A stretch of 52,966 nt of DNA from Lapidilactobacillus achengensis (GTDB taxonomy: Bacteria > Bacillota > Bacilli > Lactobacillales > Lactobacillaceae), in assembly GCF_003946655.1 (NCBI RefSeq), contig NZ_RHOV01000019.1, positions 1 through 52,966 of the forward strand, in the 5' to 3' direction. This document shows, piece after piece, positions 24,671 to 33,791 of the stretch. The notes under the pieces are model-generated. The model worked only from the letters and a program-made list of their open reading frames with translations, ran no database searches and was not told the origin of the DNA. Both the position numbers and the translations under genes were made by a program. Every line of letters starts with the position of its first letter. The stretch's first letter is position 1.

Positions 24671-27349
24671 TCATTTGAACCGCCGTCGTTTGCTCAATAC
24701 GCTGGGCCAGAACCAAACGATCAAGGTGATCAAGATGAAGCCCCCTGTGCTCAGCCAGCCTTGGCGCCAACCGTCAGGCCGAAAGCGTAGACTGATCTGG
24801 TGGGTCCCGGGACTCAATTTCGCCCCAATAAAAGTTTGCAGAACTGTGGTGGTGGCCTGGCGCTGACCATCAACCGTTAGTTGCCAACCTTGATTGGCTG
24901 GAATCGTGGTCATTAAGATTTGTCCTTTTTTCAGAGTCACCTGCGCTTGGACTTGGTCACCGTTCAGGGTCACCTTTTTGGCGTCGCCTTGTTTAAGTTG
25001 CTTAAATTTCTGGTCGAGCCGCTTTTGATTCAATTGATACAATTCCAGGTGTTGAATCCAAACTGAGTTCTTCTTCAGGGTCATCACGATCTTGATCGTC
25101 TTGCCAATGTCCCTCCGAGCGACGTTTAGCATGATCGTGTCGCGAAAGTTCTCGTCAATTGGCACATTCTCACCGTCAACGGTCAGGCTAATGGCATCCT
25201 TGTCGACGCTGCTGCCCAAAGCTAGGTAGTAGGAATCGTTGGTCATCGCCTTGAAGGTGTAGGTGACCGTCCCAGGTAAGGCCGCCACTTTCTTGGTGTA
25301 GGTCGCCGCGGTGTTGGGCAGATCACGTTGAATATTTTTCAAGGTGATTTTGTCAAAATTAGTCTGACTGTAGAGAGCAAGATAATCCTGCTCGCCTAGG
25401 GCATCACTGACCAGTTTCTCTTGATTGAGAACAGGTTGACTGATGCCCAACTTGGTGGTCAGGAGGCTCTGATTCGCGGCAAACAGCAGGTTCAAGGCGT
25501 TGGGATTATTACGGATCGTGATCAAGCCGTCGTTCTTCTCGCTGGGATAGTTGAAAACATCCGGACGATAGGAAGTTGTCGTTAAACCGGAATTCAAGTC
25601 ACTGAGTTGTGAAAGCAGCGCGGGGTCAGGCGAATTGTTGGTCAACCAAGTTTGAAAGCCCAAGAAATTATCGGTGACTTGGGTACCGAATTTGTAGTTA
25701 ACGAAATTATCCCCGGCAGCTTGACCGATTTTGTCATAAAAGCGACCAATGATCGGGTTCAACATTGAGTTGAAATGGTCACCGCCATTGATGCTAAATT
25801 GCATTGGGTCATCATTGTCTCGATTGAAAGTTCGTCCGGTCCGTTGATTGGCCACTTTCTGTTGGTCTGCCTTGGCCAAACTTTGGCGAACCACGTTGGT
25901 GTAGTTCCAATATTCAGTTTGCTTGGTGTAGGAAATTTGCTCCAGGGAGGCTTGGTAGTTGGTCAGGACTTCACCAATCAAGACCAGACTCATCACCGCC
26001 AGTAGCAGGCGATGGTGGCGGTGATTGAAATACAGGAGTACCAAGGCGAAACTTGCGATCGTGAAGAAACCAGTCAGACCAAGGTTGACATCGGTCAAGT
26101 AGGCGACATCGCCTCTGATGACGATCAACGTGATCAACCAAGCGCTGAGTAGGCCCCCAACCACGATAAATTGCCAAAGTCGAGGCTGTTTGACCTGTGT
26201 TAAAACCTCGGCCGCCAAGAGAATCAGCCAAGCGCTAAAGATAAAACTAAACCGAGAGGGGTACCAAACGGGAAATTGCCCGCCATGCCAGAGCAGATCC
26301 AAGGGTTCCAACATGAACGAAAGCAGTAAGAAGATAGTCACACCACCAGCCAACGCGCGTTGCTTGACGGAGAATTCCCGGGCGGTCCAGAACAACAAAG
26401 CCAAGATCAGGACCAGACTGCCGGTAAAGATATTCGCTTGGCCGGAAGACATTTGGTCAAAGCTGTAACTACCCAGACTAAGCTTGGGTAGTAGGGAAAT
26501 CGGACTGAACTCCCAGGACCAATCCCAATGGACCGCGTTGTAGGTTGCCTTAGTGGTTTGCAATTCCCGCCAAGTCGGCCACAAAAGCCAGGCATTCAAG
26601 CCAGCGGCCAGAATCGAACTCCCGGCGAAACGCCAAACCCGCGGCCAAATTTGTTGGCGCCATTTTGTGCGCAACAGCATGAGATAGGCGAAATAAATCA
26701 GGCTGAATAGGCAGAGCATATAGCCAATGTAATAATTGGTCAAAATCGCCAAACTCAACCAAATCAGATAACCACGCCATTGTAAGTGGTCAACTAGCCG
26801 TTCCAGACTCAAGAGGATCAGTGGCAGCAACATCACGCCTTCCAGCCACATGATATTCAGTTGATAGGCGGTGTTATAGCCACAAAGCGCATAAGCGGTA
26901 CTGAGCGCCAAGGCTAGGCTAGGTTGAACTGAACGCGTTCGTTTTTGCAGGTAGTAAAACATGGTTAGACCACAAGTGCCTAATTTCAGGGCGGTCATCA
27001 ACCAAACGCCCACCGTGATCCACTTGCCTGGGGTCAACAAGAGAATCAAATTGAACGGACTGATCAAGTAATAGGCCCAAGTACCCAGCATCGCGCCGCC
27101 AAGACTATTGTTGAAGCTATAGAGAAATTCGTGGGGGTGACCAAGCAGGACTCGGCGGACATAGGCATAGAAATCAATATATTCTTGACCAAGATCGGTG
27201 GTTAAGATCGAGGAAGAGCCAAAGGGGAACGCGCCTTTGATCGCGAAGTAAATGAGAACCGTTATGAACGGAATCAAGGCGCTAAGCCAATAATACCAAA
27301 GCGCGGTCGGTCTTTTTTTGATGGTGGTGCGGGTCAAGCGGACATCCAT
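24671..27349 (-). CDS. YfhO-family multi-pass membrane protein
   Basis: The 892-residue protein has about 12 membrane helices in its first 460 residues, starting at ALIPFITVLIYFAIKGAFPF, then a large extracytoplasmic region (about 465-860) and a last helix near the C-terminus (GFILITLIVWFWP) with a basic tail. The segments TDLGQEYIDFYAYVRR and NSLGGAMLGTWAYYLISP match the YfhO family. These proteins have a GT-C glycosyltransferase-like layout and have been linked to glycosylation of teichoic acids or other surface polymers. The RBS (GGAGGAA) precedes the ATG at 27349. It is transcribed against its neighbours and ends at a shared terminator. Substrate unknown. Confidence 0.87.
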   Translation of the reverse strand: MDVRLTRTTIKKRPTALWYYWLSALIPFITVLIYFAIKGAFPFGSSSILTTDLGQEYIDFYAYVRRVLLGHPHEFLYSFNNSLGGAMLGTWAYYLISPFNLILLLTPGKWITVGVWLMTALKLGTCGLTMFYYLQKRTRSVQPSLALALSTAYALCGYNTAYQLNIMWLEGVMLLPLILLSLERLVDHLQWRGYLIWLSLAILTNYYIGYMLCLFSLIYFAYLMLLRTKWRQQIWPRVWRFAGSSILAAGLNAWLLWPTWRELQTTKATYNAVHWDWSWEFSPISLLPKLSLGSYSFDQMSSGQANIFTGSLVLILALLFWTAREFSVKQRALAGGVTIFLLLSFMLEPLDLLWHGGQFPVWYPSRFSFIFSAWLILLAAEVLTQVKQPRLWQFIVVGGLLSAWLITLIVIRGDVAYLTDVNLGLTGFFTIASFALVLLYFNHRHHRLLLAVMSLVLIGEVLTNYQASLEQISYTKQTEYWNYTNVVRQSLAKADQQKVANQRTGRTFNRDNDDPMQFSINGGDHFNSMLNPIIGRFYDKIGQAAGDNFVNYKFGTQVTDNFLGFQTWLTNNSPDPALLSQLSDLNSGLTTTSYRPDVFNYPSEKNDGLITIRNNPNALNLLFAANQSLLTTKLGISQPVLNQEKLVSDALGEQDYLALYSQTNFDKITLKNIQRDLPNTAATYTKKVAALPGTVTYTFKAMTNDSYYLALGSSVDKDAISLTVDGENVPIDENFRDTIMLNVARRDIGKTIKIVMTLKKNSVWIQHLELYQLNQKRLDQKFKQLKQGDAKKVTLNGDQVQAQVTLKKGQILMTTIPANQGWQLTVDGQRQATTTVLQTFIGAKLSPGTHQISLRFRPDGWRQGWLSTGGFILITLIVWFWPSVLSKRRRFK

Positions 27350-27398
27350 GGATCGATTCCTCCAAATTTGTAAGAAAAGTGAAAATCTGCCGGGAAGT

Positions 27399-27428
27399 TT
27401 TGTCAGTCCCAGCTTTTTTTGTTAGAAT
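27399..27428 (+). promoter_or_regulatory. Promoter of pbp2b-like gene
   Basis: TTGTCA (27399-27404) and TAGAAT (27423-27428) are 18 bases apart. The start point would be about 25 bases before ATG 27461. A minus-strand promoter for yfhO must overlap this region. Confidence 0.6.
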
Positions 27429-27460
27429 GGGCTAGTACACGGAAAGGGGGACGCACATCC

Positions 27461-29569
27461 ATGATGCGTCGTCAACGAACTCGGAAGGCAAAGCCGAAAA
27501 CTTCTTCTTTGAGGTTTCGGCTCAATTTATTATTCTTTATTGCGTTCCTACTCTTAGCTATTTTAGTCGCTCAACTAGGGTATTTGCAAATCGTCTTCGG
27601 CGACAAGTTCGAAGCGGAAGTCGAGCGGACGGACAAAACCGTCATCTCAGGCAATGTTCCCCGGGGCATGATCTACGATACGAAGGGACGTGTTCTGGTG
27701 GGAAATGAGGCCCAGAACGCGATCACCTACACCAAGGGCATCAACGTTAAAAGCGAGGAAATGCTCAGCGTGGCTCGCAAGCTTAGTCAGTACTTGACCG
27801 TGCCTGAGACCACTTTGCAGGCGTCGGCGTTAGCGGATTACTATTTGGCTAGCACCGCACACTATCAGTCGGTTTTAACGAAATTACCGAAGAACCAGCG
27901 TGTCAACAGTGCTGGTGACTCCTTAGCTGAGAATAAACTATACCATAATGCGAGTCAATATGTGCAGGCGAACGTTAAGCAAGACTTAACGCCTGCTCAG
28001 CGTCAAGTGGCGATCATTTATACGAAAATGGCGGCTGCTTATCAACTCTCCACTGTTTTCATCAAGAACCAAGCGGTGACAGCGACAGAGGTGGCCGAGA
28101 TCGGTGAACATCTATCTGATTTGCCGGGGATCGCGGTGGGGACCAATTGGCAACGAGAATATCCTAATGGCGATTCGATCCGGAGTATTCTGGGCAATGT
28201 CACCACGGAACAACAAGGTTTGCCAGAAGATAGTTTGGATAGCATGTTGGCGTCGGGATATTCTCGCAATGACCGCGTCGGCAATAGCTACTTGGAGAAG
28301 CAGTACGAATCGATCTTGCGCGGCACGAAATCCCAGACTGAGGTTGAAGTCAGCAATTCGAACCAAATTCTTAATAGTGTCTCCGCGTATTCTGGCCAAA
28401 AAGGTTCAGATTTGAATTTGACGATCGATTCCGCCTATCAAACCAAAGTGGAAGCCGAATTAGCGAAAGTTTATGCCTCGGCGAAGACGGCTGGCGATAC
28501 CCAATATTCTGACGGCGCCTATGCGGTGGCGATGGATCCGAACACAGGTGCAATCAAGGCGATCGCGGGGATCCAGAATGACCCGAAGACCGGCAAGACC
28601 ACTGATGATGCGTTAGGCGTGATCAATCGGACTTTTGTCATGGGGTCCTCGATCAAGGCAGCCATGGTGCTGGGTGCGTTGCAAAAAGGCGTGATCAGTG
28701 TTGATAACAATACGATTGCTGATACACCGCTTTACTTACCCGCGACACCAATCAAGAAGTCAGTCTATCCAGTGGGGACATTCAGCAGTTTGAACGCAGT
28801 TTCCGCTTTGGAAGTCTCCTCGAACATCTACATGATGTGGCTGGCGATGCGTGAGGCCAATGCGGTTTACACCCCGCATTCCTACATCAAAATGAAAAAC
28901 GACAATATTTTCCAAGATATGCGTAATAATTTCCAACAGTATGGACTTGGCTATAAAACAGGAATCGATCTACCTGGTGAAATCGACGGTTATCTGGGGA
29001 CGACCAAGGTGAACGGCCAGCTGAAAAGTGGTTCTGTGCTCGACTTGAGTTACGGTAACTACGATGCTTATACCTTGATCCAAATGATTCAGTATATTTC
29101 GACTGTGGCCAACGGTGGTTATCGGATGGAACCTTACGTCGTTGACTCCGTGCAAAAGACGACCGATGCAGGCAAAATCAAGACTACCACTTATCAGCGT
29201 CAACCATTGGTGCTAAATCGCGTCGACGTCACGAACGGACAATTAGCCTTGGTCAAGCAAGGGTTGTACAACGTGGTTCATGGGACCAACGCTTGGGGCA
29301 CGGCGCACGCGTTGAAAGACGTGACACCAGCGATTGCCGCCAAAACCGGAACAGCTCAATCCTTCTACTATGATCCCACTAATCCTACTAATGCTAATCC
29401 ACCGGAAACAACCACACTGAGTTTCGTCGGGTACGCACCGGCGGATAAGCCGAAAGTGGCCATCGCGATTGTCTTTCCAAACTTGAGCACCAGCTCCAAG
29501 GGGGGTTACAACACCACCTTGGCGAAGGCGATGATCGAGGATTATTTCAAGATTGAAGGAAATAATTGA
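27461..29569 (+). CDS. Class B penicillin-binding protein (PBP2b-type transpeptidase)
   Basis: The enzyme cross-links peptidoglycan, probably with RodA during elongation. The 702-residue protein has a basic cytoplasmic tail, one membrane helix (about 25-46), a PBP dimer domain (about 50-290, PRGMIYDTKGRVL) and a transpeptidase domain. Catalytic motifs are intact: SSIK at about 396-399 in VMGSSIKAAMV, SSN in LEVSSNIYMM, and KTG at about 628-630 in AAKTGTAQSF. ATG 27461 (or 27464) is chosen because AAAGGGGG precedes it; the longer frame has no ribosome binding site. rpmG follows, as in many lactobacilli. Confidence 0.93.
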   Translation: MMRRQRTRKAKPKTSSLRFRLNLLFFIAFLLLAILVAQLGYLQIVFGDKFEAEVERTDKTVISGNVPRGMIYDTKGRVLVGNEAQNAITYTKGINVKSEEMLSVARKLSQYLTVPETTLQASALADYYLASTAHYQSVLTKLPKNQRVNSAGDSLAENKLYHNASQYVQANVKQDLTPAQRQVAIIYTKMAAAYQLSTVFIKNQAVTATEVAEIGEHLSDLPGIAVGTNWQREYPNGDSIRSILGNVTTEQQGLPEDSLDSMLASGYSRNDRVGNSYLEKQYESILRGTKSQTEVEVSNSNQILNSVSAYSGQKGSDLNLTIDSAYQTKVEAELAKVYASAKTAGDTQYSDGAYAVAMDPNTGAIKAIAGIQNDPKTGKTTDDALGVINRTFVMGSSIKAAMVLGALQKGVISVDNNTIADTPLYLPATPIKKSVYPVGTFSSLNAVSALEVSSNIYMMWLAMREANAVYTPHSYIKMKNDNIFQDMRNNFQQYGLGYKTGIDLPGEIDGYLGTTKVNGQLKSGSVLDLSYGNYDAYTLIQMIQYISTVANGGYRMEPYVVDSVQKTTDAGKIKTTTYQRQPLVLNRVDVTNGQLALVKQGLYNVVHGTNAWGTAHALKDVTPAIAAKTGTAQSFYYDPTNPTNANPPETTTLSFVGYAPADKPKVAIAIVFPNLSTSSKGGYNTTLAKAMIEDYFKIEGNN

Positions 29570-29628
29570 GATTTTTTTCAAGGATCCGGATTCTTACCAA
29601 AAAAAATGTAGCGCAGAATAATCTTTTC

Positions 29629-29637
29629 TGCTATACT
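29629..29637 (+). promoter_or_regulatory. Extended -10 promoter of rpmG
   Basis: TGCTATACT is a good extended -10 element about 49 bases before the rpmG start. A small dyad (GCAGAA/TTCTGC) lies just upstream. Confidence 0.6.
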
Positions 29638-29685
29638 TGTTAAAGTCGTGAATAACGTAGATCAACCAGATTGGAGGGTTATCAC

Positions 29686-29835
29686 ATGCGTGTTAACATC
29701 ACTTTAGAATGTACTGAATGTCATGAACGGACATACTTATCTAACAAAAATAAGCGGAATAATCCTGATCGCTTGGAATTGAAAAAGTATTGCCCACGCG
29801 ATCATAAAGTTACTTTGCATCGCGAAACTAAGTAA
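29686..29835 (+). CDS. rpmG: 50S ribosomal protein L33
   Basis: The 49-residue protein reads [19 protein letters not shown], then [15 protein letters not shown] and ends VTLHRETK, the typical L33 pattern. It keeps the first zinc-ribbon pair CTEC; the second knuckle has only one Cys (YCPRDH), as in several Firmicutes L33 paralogues. TTGGAGGG precedes ATG 29686. It is a short gene with its own promoter. Lactobacilli usually have several rpmG genes. Confidence 0.95.
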   Translation: MRVNITLECTECHERTYLSNKNKRNNPDRLELKKYCPRDHKVTLHRETK

Positions 29836-29917
29836 TCAACATTTAGGGGTCAATGTGCCTGTTTGTAGCCGGTTAGCTCAGTCATGAGTGACAAGCTCGA
29901 GGCATAACAAAAAAACA

Positions 29918-29958
29918 GGCTGGGGCAGAACATGGAGATGTTTTGTTCTGGCCTCTTT
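29918..29958 (+). terminator. Terminator region after rpmG
   Basis: GGCAGAACA (from about 29924) pairs with TGTTCTGGCC (from about 29943, one bulge), followed by TCTTTTG. The rest of 29836-30097 has no gene. A short tRNA-like word (GCCGGTTAGCTCAG) at about 29871-29884 does not continue into a tRNA. Confidence 0.6.
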
Positions 29959-30097
29959 TGTTTTTTGCGTGGCGTCTGGCGCTCACTTGACCGGAAACGG
30001 CGTCGGTTCTAGCAGTGGTCAGTCGCGTTTTCGGCTCTGGCTGCTGGACCCATGTTGATTAGAACTTGTTTATGAAACTTGTTTTGCTTAATGAGAG

Positions 30098-30664
30098 GTG
30101 AGGGTCATCGACAAGAAAAGTTTGCGGAAACAACAGATTCAGCGGTTGCAACAGTTACCGTTGGCGGTTAAACGGCAGGAAGAAGCACAGATCTTGGCCC
30201 AGTTCCTGGCCAGTCCCTTGTATCAACAGGCGCATGAAATTGGCGTCACCGCGAGCTCACCATTAGAATTCTCAACGGTGGCGCTGATCGAAGCGGCATG
30301 GCAGGATCAAAAGGTGATCTACTTGCCGAAAACATTGCCTGACACACATGGCATGCACTTCTATCGTTATCAGCAAGGCGATCAGTTGGTGCGCTCTGCT
30401 TTCGGGATCATGGAGCCCATGGCCGCGCCGACACTGCAGAACGATCAGCCAGACTTGTTGATCGTCCCCGGTCTTGCGTATAGCCGCGATCATTGGCGGG
30501 TCGGTTTTGGCGGTGGCTACTATGATCGTTTCTTACAAAACTATCTGGGTCAAACTGTGGTTTTGGCATTGAGTCCGATGGTTTTTACCACTGCGACTTG
30601 GCCCGTATCACAACATGATCAACCGTTTGACCAGTTGATCACGGTGGAAAGTGAGGCAAACTAA
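30098..30664 (+). CDS. 5-formyltetrahydrofolate cyclo-ligase
   Basis: The enzyme (MTHFS, YqgN-like) converts 5-formyl-THF to methenyl-THF with ATP. The 188-residue protein has the N-terminal basic helix KKSLRKQQIQRL, the central VIYLPKTLPDTHGMHFY and the signature GFGGGYYDRFL for ATP and substrate. The start is uncertain: GTG 30098 gives the full length but the best Shine-Dalgarno-like run (GAGGTGAGG) lies on top of it, which could instead serve a non-standard start a few codons later. It heads a four-gene block (rhomboid, yqgQ, glcK) also found in Bacillus. Confidence 0.9.
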   Translation: MRVIDKKSLRKQQIQRLQQLPLAVKRQEEAQILAQFLASPLYQQAHEIGVTASSPLEFSTVALIEAAWQDQKVIYLPKTLPDTHGMHFYRYQQGDQLVRSAFGIMEPMAAPTLQNDQPDLLIVPGLAYSRDHWRVGFGGGYYDRFLQNYLGQTVVLALSPMVFTTATWPVSQHDQPFDQLITVESEAN

Positions 30665-31338
30665 TGCGGCGACGACGATTTTTCACCGGGAATTGGGTCA
30701 CGGTCCTGTTACTGGCCTTTCAGGTGGCGATTTTTATTGGTGAAACGGCTGCTGGGGGCAGTGAGTCCCCGGCGGTTCTGTATCAGTTTGGCGCGAAGAT
30801 CAACGTTAGCGTTCAGGCCGGGGAATGGTGGCGGCTGCTGACGCCGATGTTCGTGCACATTGGCTGGATGCATTTGCTGGTTAATTCAGCGACCTTGTAT
30901 TATATCGGTGGTTCGGTTGAACAAATGATCGGGCATTGGCGTTATTTCGTGATCTATCTGTTGAGTGGGATCACCGGTAATTTGATGAGTTTTGCGTTTG
31001 GCGCGATGAATAGCATTTCTGCTGGGGCCAGTACCGCGTTGTTTGGCCTATTCGGCGTTTATATCGCCTTAGGGGTGGTTTTCCGTGATGATGCTTATCT
31101 GCGCGCTACCGGCCGTCAATTTGCCGTACTGGCGCTGTTCAACTTCGTCTTTGACCTCATTGCCCAGGGCATCGATCTTTGGGGGCACTTAGGCGGTTTG
31201 ATCGGAGGCTTCTTATTGTTGCTGGTCTTCCCCTTGCCTGGACAACGACGGCGGCAGGGACGAATCGTGCAGATTTGTGCGATCATTGGTTATTTTGTAA
31301 TTTGTGCTTTCTTATATCGGATAGGAATGGTACGCTAA
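30664..31338 (+). CDS. Rhomboid-family intramembrane serine protease
   Basis: This 224-residue protein cleaves substrates within the membrane. It has six or seven hydrophobic segments. The catalytic dyad is intact: Ser123 in GASTALFG and His175 in WGHLGGLIGG. The HxxxxHxxxN oxyanion motif is present at H65, H70 and N74 (FVHIGWMHLLVN). Length is that of the minimal bacterial rhomboid, without the N-terminal domain of B. subtilis GluP (YqgP). The ATG overlaps the stop of the cyclo-ligase gene. The natural substrate is unknown. Confidence 0.93.
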   Translation: MRRRRFFTGNWVTVLLLAFQVAIFIGETAAGGSESPAVLYQFGAKINVSVQAGEWWRLLTPMFVHIGWMHLLVNSATLYYIGGSVEQMIGHWRYFVIYLLSGITGNLMSFAFGAMNSISAGASTALFGLFGVYIALGVVFRDDAYLRATGRQFAVLALFNFVFDLIAQGIDLWGHLGGLIGGFLLLLVFPLPGQRRRQGRIVQICAIIGYFVICAFLYRIGMVR

Positions 31339-31340
31339 TA

Positions 31341-31574
31341 ATGTCTAATTTTGAGCCAGAACTTCGTAATTATTATGACATCGAGCAATTATTGAAACGG
31401 TTCGGGATCTACGTTTACCTGGGTAAGCGGCTGTGGGATCTGGAGATGACTGGTGTGGAACTGCAGAATCTGCATCACTCTGGTTTGATCGATGATCACC
31501 TCTACGCCCGAGCCAAAATTGTTCTCCGTCATGAACATGAAGAAGAGCTAAAACGAGATCAGAACACTGACTAA
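31341..31574 (+). CDS. yqgQ: YqgQ family protein (DUF910)
   Basis: The 77-residue protein shows YYDIEQLLKRFGIYVYLGKRLWDLEMT and a helical acidic C-terminus (HEHEEELKRDQNTD), typical for YqgQ, a small three-helix protein suspected to bind nucleic acid. ATG 31341 begins two bases after the rhomboid stop. The same order (yqgN-yqgP-yqgQ-glcK) occurs in B. subtilis, which supports the name. Function is not established. Confidence 0.9.
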   Translation: MSNFEPELRNYYDIEQLLKRFGIYVYLGKRLWDLEMTGVELQNLHHSGLIDDHLYARAKIVLRHEHEEELKRDQNTD

Positions 31575-31601
31575 GAGGGTTTAAGGAGGAAATACGGTAC
31601 G

Positions 31602-32573
31602 ATGGAAGAGAAGAAACTGATTGGGGTCGATCTAGGCGGGACATCGATCAAATTTGCGATCATGACCATGACTGGTGAGATCCAGCAACGTTGGAGCGAA
31701 GAAACCAATATTTTGGATGAAGGCGCTCATATCATTCCTGATATCATTGATTCGATCAATCACCATTTGACGATGTACGCGATGGATGCGGCGGATTTTG
31801 CCGGCATCGGGATGGGCTCACCTGGTAGTGTTGATCGTGATCAAGGTACGGTGATCGGGGCCTATAATCTGAACTGGAAACAGACGGTTTATCCGAAACG
31901 CGACATCGAAGCCGCGACCAAAATTCCTTTCTATATCGACAATGATGCTAACGTGGCCGCGTTAGGCGAACGCTGGAAGGGCGCTGGTGATAATCAACCA
32001 GATGTGGCCTTCATTACGTTGGGCACAGGTATCGGTGGCGGGATCATCGCCAATAACGAATTACTTCATGGTGTCGCTGGTTCCGCTGGAGAGATCGGCC
32101 ATATCACCGTTGACCCTCAAGGCTATATGTGTACTTGCGGCAAGCGCGGTTGTTTAGAGACGATCGCATCCGCGACTGGCGTGGTCCGGGTCGCGCGCGA
32201 CATGGCGGAAGAATACGCTGGTGATTCGCAGTTGAAGAAGCAGTTGGATGACGGCGATGAGATCTCCGCTAAAATCGTCTTCGATCTCGCCAAAGCCAAT
32301 GATCCGTTAGCAGTGCGTGTGATCGATCGGGTCTGCTTCTACTTAGGCTTGGCCGTGGCGAATATTGGGAATACGTTGAACCCGGCTTACATCGTGATCG
32401 GTGGTGGGGTCAGCGCCGCTGGTGACTTCCTCTTACAACAAGTTCAGAAATATTTTGAAGAATTCACGTTCCCTAACGTGCGGGACAACACCAAATTACG
32501 GTTAGCGACCTTAGGTAATGTCGCTGGCGTGATTGGCGCCGCATCGTTGGTGATCGCGAATAATAAGGATTAG
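31602..32573 (+). CDS. glcK: Glucokinase (ROK family)
   Basis: GlcK phosphorylates free glucose with ATP. The 323-residue protein has the N-terminal ATP-binding motif GVDLGGTSIKFAIM, the sugar-binding segment DNDANVAALGE with catalytic Asp, GTGIGGGII, and the ROK zinc motif CTCGKRGCLE. Length is normal. AAGGAGG precedes ATG 31602. It ends the folate/rhomboid/YqgQ block and is followed nine bases later by the rhodanese-like gene. Confidence 0.97.
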   Translation: MEEKKLIGVDLGGTSIKFAIMTMTGEIQQRWSEETNILDEGAHIIPDIIDSINHHLTMYAMDAADFAGIGMGSPGSVDRDQGTVIGAYNLNWKQTVYPKRDIEAATKIPFYIDNDANVAALGERWKGAGDNQPDVAFITLGTGIGGGIIANNELLHGVAGSAGEIGHITVDPQGYMCTCGKRGCLETIASATGVVRVARDMAEEYAGDSQLKKQLDDGDEISAKIVFDLAKANDPLAVRVIDRVCFYLGLAVANIGNTLNPAYIVIGGGVSAAGDFLLQQVQKYFEEFTFPNVRDNTKLRLATLGNVAGVIGAASLVIANNKD

Positions 32574-32582
32574 GGTGGATAC

Positions 32583-33011
32583 ATGATTCTTTTGGCTAGT
32601 AAATCTAATAATGGTTTTCTTATTTTAAATATCGTTTTGATTGCCGTGCTCCTTTGGATGGTCGGCAATTGGTCGTACTACAAGATTCGCGGCAAGCGAC
32701 TCCACGGCGCGTTGACGTCCGCTGAATTCGAAAAAGACATGCGTAAAGCGCAGTTGATCGATATTCGCGAGAAGAAGGACTTCAAGGCAAGTCATATCTT
32801 AGGCGCGCGGAATTTCCCGTATACGCAAATCAAAACATGGCAGAATGAACTCCGCCATGATATGCCGATCTACCTGTATGAGACCGGCGAAAACCTCTCG
32901 ATCCGAATCGCCTTACGCTTGAAAAAGGCCGGCTACGCAGACGTCAAATGGCTTAAAGGCGGTTACGGCGAATGGGAAGGCAAGAAAACCAAGAAAAAAA
33001 CTGAGGATTAA
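32583..33011 (+). CDS. Membrane-anchored rhodanese-like protein lacking the catalytic Cys
   Basis: The 142-residue protein has one N-terminal membrane helix (about 8-28) and a rhodanese domain (about 45-138) with IDIREKKDFKASHILGARNFPY and KGGYGEWEG. Where active rhodaneses carry the loop CxxGxR, this protein has YETGENLS, so the sulfur-carrying Cys is absent and sulfurtransferase activity is not expected. It may be a binding or scaffold domain. It directly follows glcK, as in many Bacilli. GGTGG lies a few bases before ATG 32583. Confidence 0.85.
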   Translation: MILLASKSNNGFLILNIVLIAVLLWMVGNWSYYKIRGKRLHGALTSAEFEKDMRKAQLIDIREKKDFKASHILGARNFPYTQIKTWQNELRHDMPIYLYETGENLSIRIALRLKKAGYADVKWLKGGYGEWEGKKTKKKTED

Positions 33012-33136
33012 AAACAGAGTGCGAACCACCCCGGGTAGCTTCTGAGCATTAACCTAGCTAGGATTTTGGAGGCAGGTCTTTGCCTCCGAAAGCCTAGCGT
33101 AGTTAAGCGGAAGAAGCTGGGGTGGCAAGCACGTTT
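33010..33136 (-). repeat. Family-2 palindromic repeat, copy 1 of a tandem trio
   Basis: Relative to the copies at 36326 it is inverted (begins AAAAACAGAGTG, ends GCACGTTT). CCACCCC and GGGGTGG form the outer stem. The inner constant arms AGCTTCTGAGCATTAACCTAG and CTAGCGTAGTTAAGCGGAAG pair over most of their length, with an apical hairpin GGAGGCA/TGCCTCC. Confidence 0.85.
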
Positions 33137-33265
33137 AAAAACAGAGTGTGAACCACCCCTGGGTAGCTTCTGAGCATTAACCTAGCTAGGATTTTGGAGG
33201 CAGGTCTTTGCCTCCGGAAGCCTAGCGTAGTTAAGCGGAAGAAGCTGGGGTGGCAAGCACGTTTT
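33137..33265 (-). repeat. Family-2 palindromic repeat, copy 2 of a tandem trio
   Basis: Almost identical to copy 1 (a few substitutions and one inserted T beside the outer stem), with a period of about 127 bases. The duplication is therefore recent. Confidence 0.85.
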
Positions 33266-33390
33266 GGAAAACAGAGTGCGGAACGCAACGGTTTGACTTC
33301 GAGCATTAGCCTAAGAATTGGCTTGGAAGCTGGGCTATGCTTCTGAGACAATTCAGTAGCTAAGCGCAGAAGTCAGTTGCGCGTGGCGCG
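33266..33390 (-). repeat. Family-2 palindromic repeat, diverged copy 3
   Basis: The ends (AAAACAGAGTGCG) and parts of the interior (GAGCATTAGCCTA) are kept, but all stems differ and still pair: GCAAC/GTTGC, GACTTC/GAAGTC, AATT/AATT and AAGC/GCTT. This is the strongest sign that family 2 keeps a fold and not a sequence. Confidence 0.75.
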
Positions 33391-33393
33391 GAT

Positions 33394-33434
33394 AAAAAAA
33401 GAGGCGGCTGACGAAATGTCAACGACCTCTTTTC
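33394..33434. terminator. Bidirectional terminator
   Basis: AAAAGAGG (33397-33404) and CCTCTTTT (33426-33433), with inner TGAC/GTCA, form a terminator between the plus-strand rhodanese-like gene and the minus-strand DUF3042 gene. Confidence 0.75.
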
Positions 33435-33449
33435 TTATTATAAATTTGT

Positions 33450-33629
33450 TTAACCTTGATGAGCGGCGTGACTCTTGCGGTTCGCGCGGCGCCGGTTCTC
33501 TTCGATCTTATTATCATAAGCTTCTTGGGGTTCGATGACTGTCTTCTTGAAGGCAAAAATCGAGCCGGCGACAGCGCCCAGGGTGGTTAAACTGCCTAAG
33601 AGAAACCCTTTGACGAAATGTTTTGTCAT
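33450..33629 (-). CDS. DUF3042-type small membrane protein
   Basis: This 59-residue minus-strand gene reads MTKHFVKGFLLGSLTTLGAV at the start, continues with a single hydrophobic helix to about residue 26 and then KKTVIEPQEAYDNKIEENRR, ending in a basic tail. The layout matches the DUF3042 family found in lactobacilli, often near miaA. The RBS GGAGG lies nine bases before the ATG on the minus strand. It is probably inserted in the membrane with the charged tail inside or outside; no function is known. Confidence 0.88.
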   Translation of the reverse strand: MTKHFVKGFLLGSLTTLGAVAGSIFAFKKTVIEPQEAYDNKIEENRRRANRKSHAAHQG

Positions 33630-33791
33630 TGGACATGACCTCCTTTGTTATTCAGGTCTATTATCACTTATTTACGGCTCAAGAACAAGTCTTTTGGCTC
33701 TTTTACTGGTTATTTTCCTGGGTTCGCGCTGAGCGTCACTAAATGATGGCGTTGGTCCGAATCAATGTTTAAGAATGGTGCGATGTGTGGA

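Noticed and set aside
29871-29890. tRNA-like start GCCGGTTAGCTCAG downstream of rpmG
   Set aside because: Only the acceptor and D-arm words are seen; no anticodon arm, T arm or matching 3' acceptor follows.
33010-33390. CRISPR array, suggested by regular spacing of about 127 bases
   Set aside because: The repeats are long palindromes without unique spacers, and there are no cas genes.
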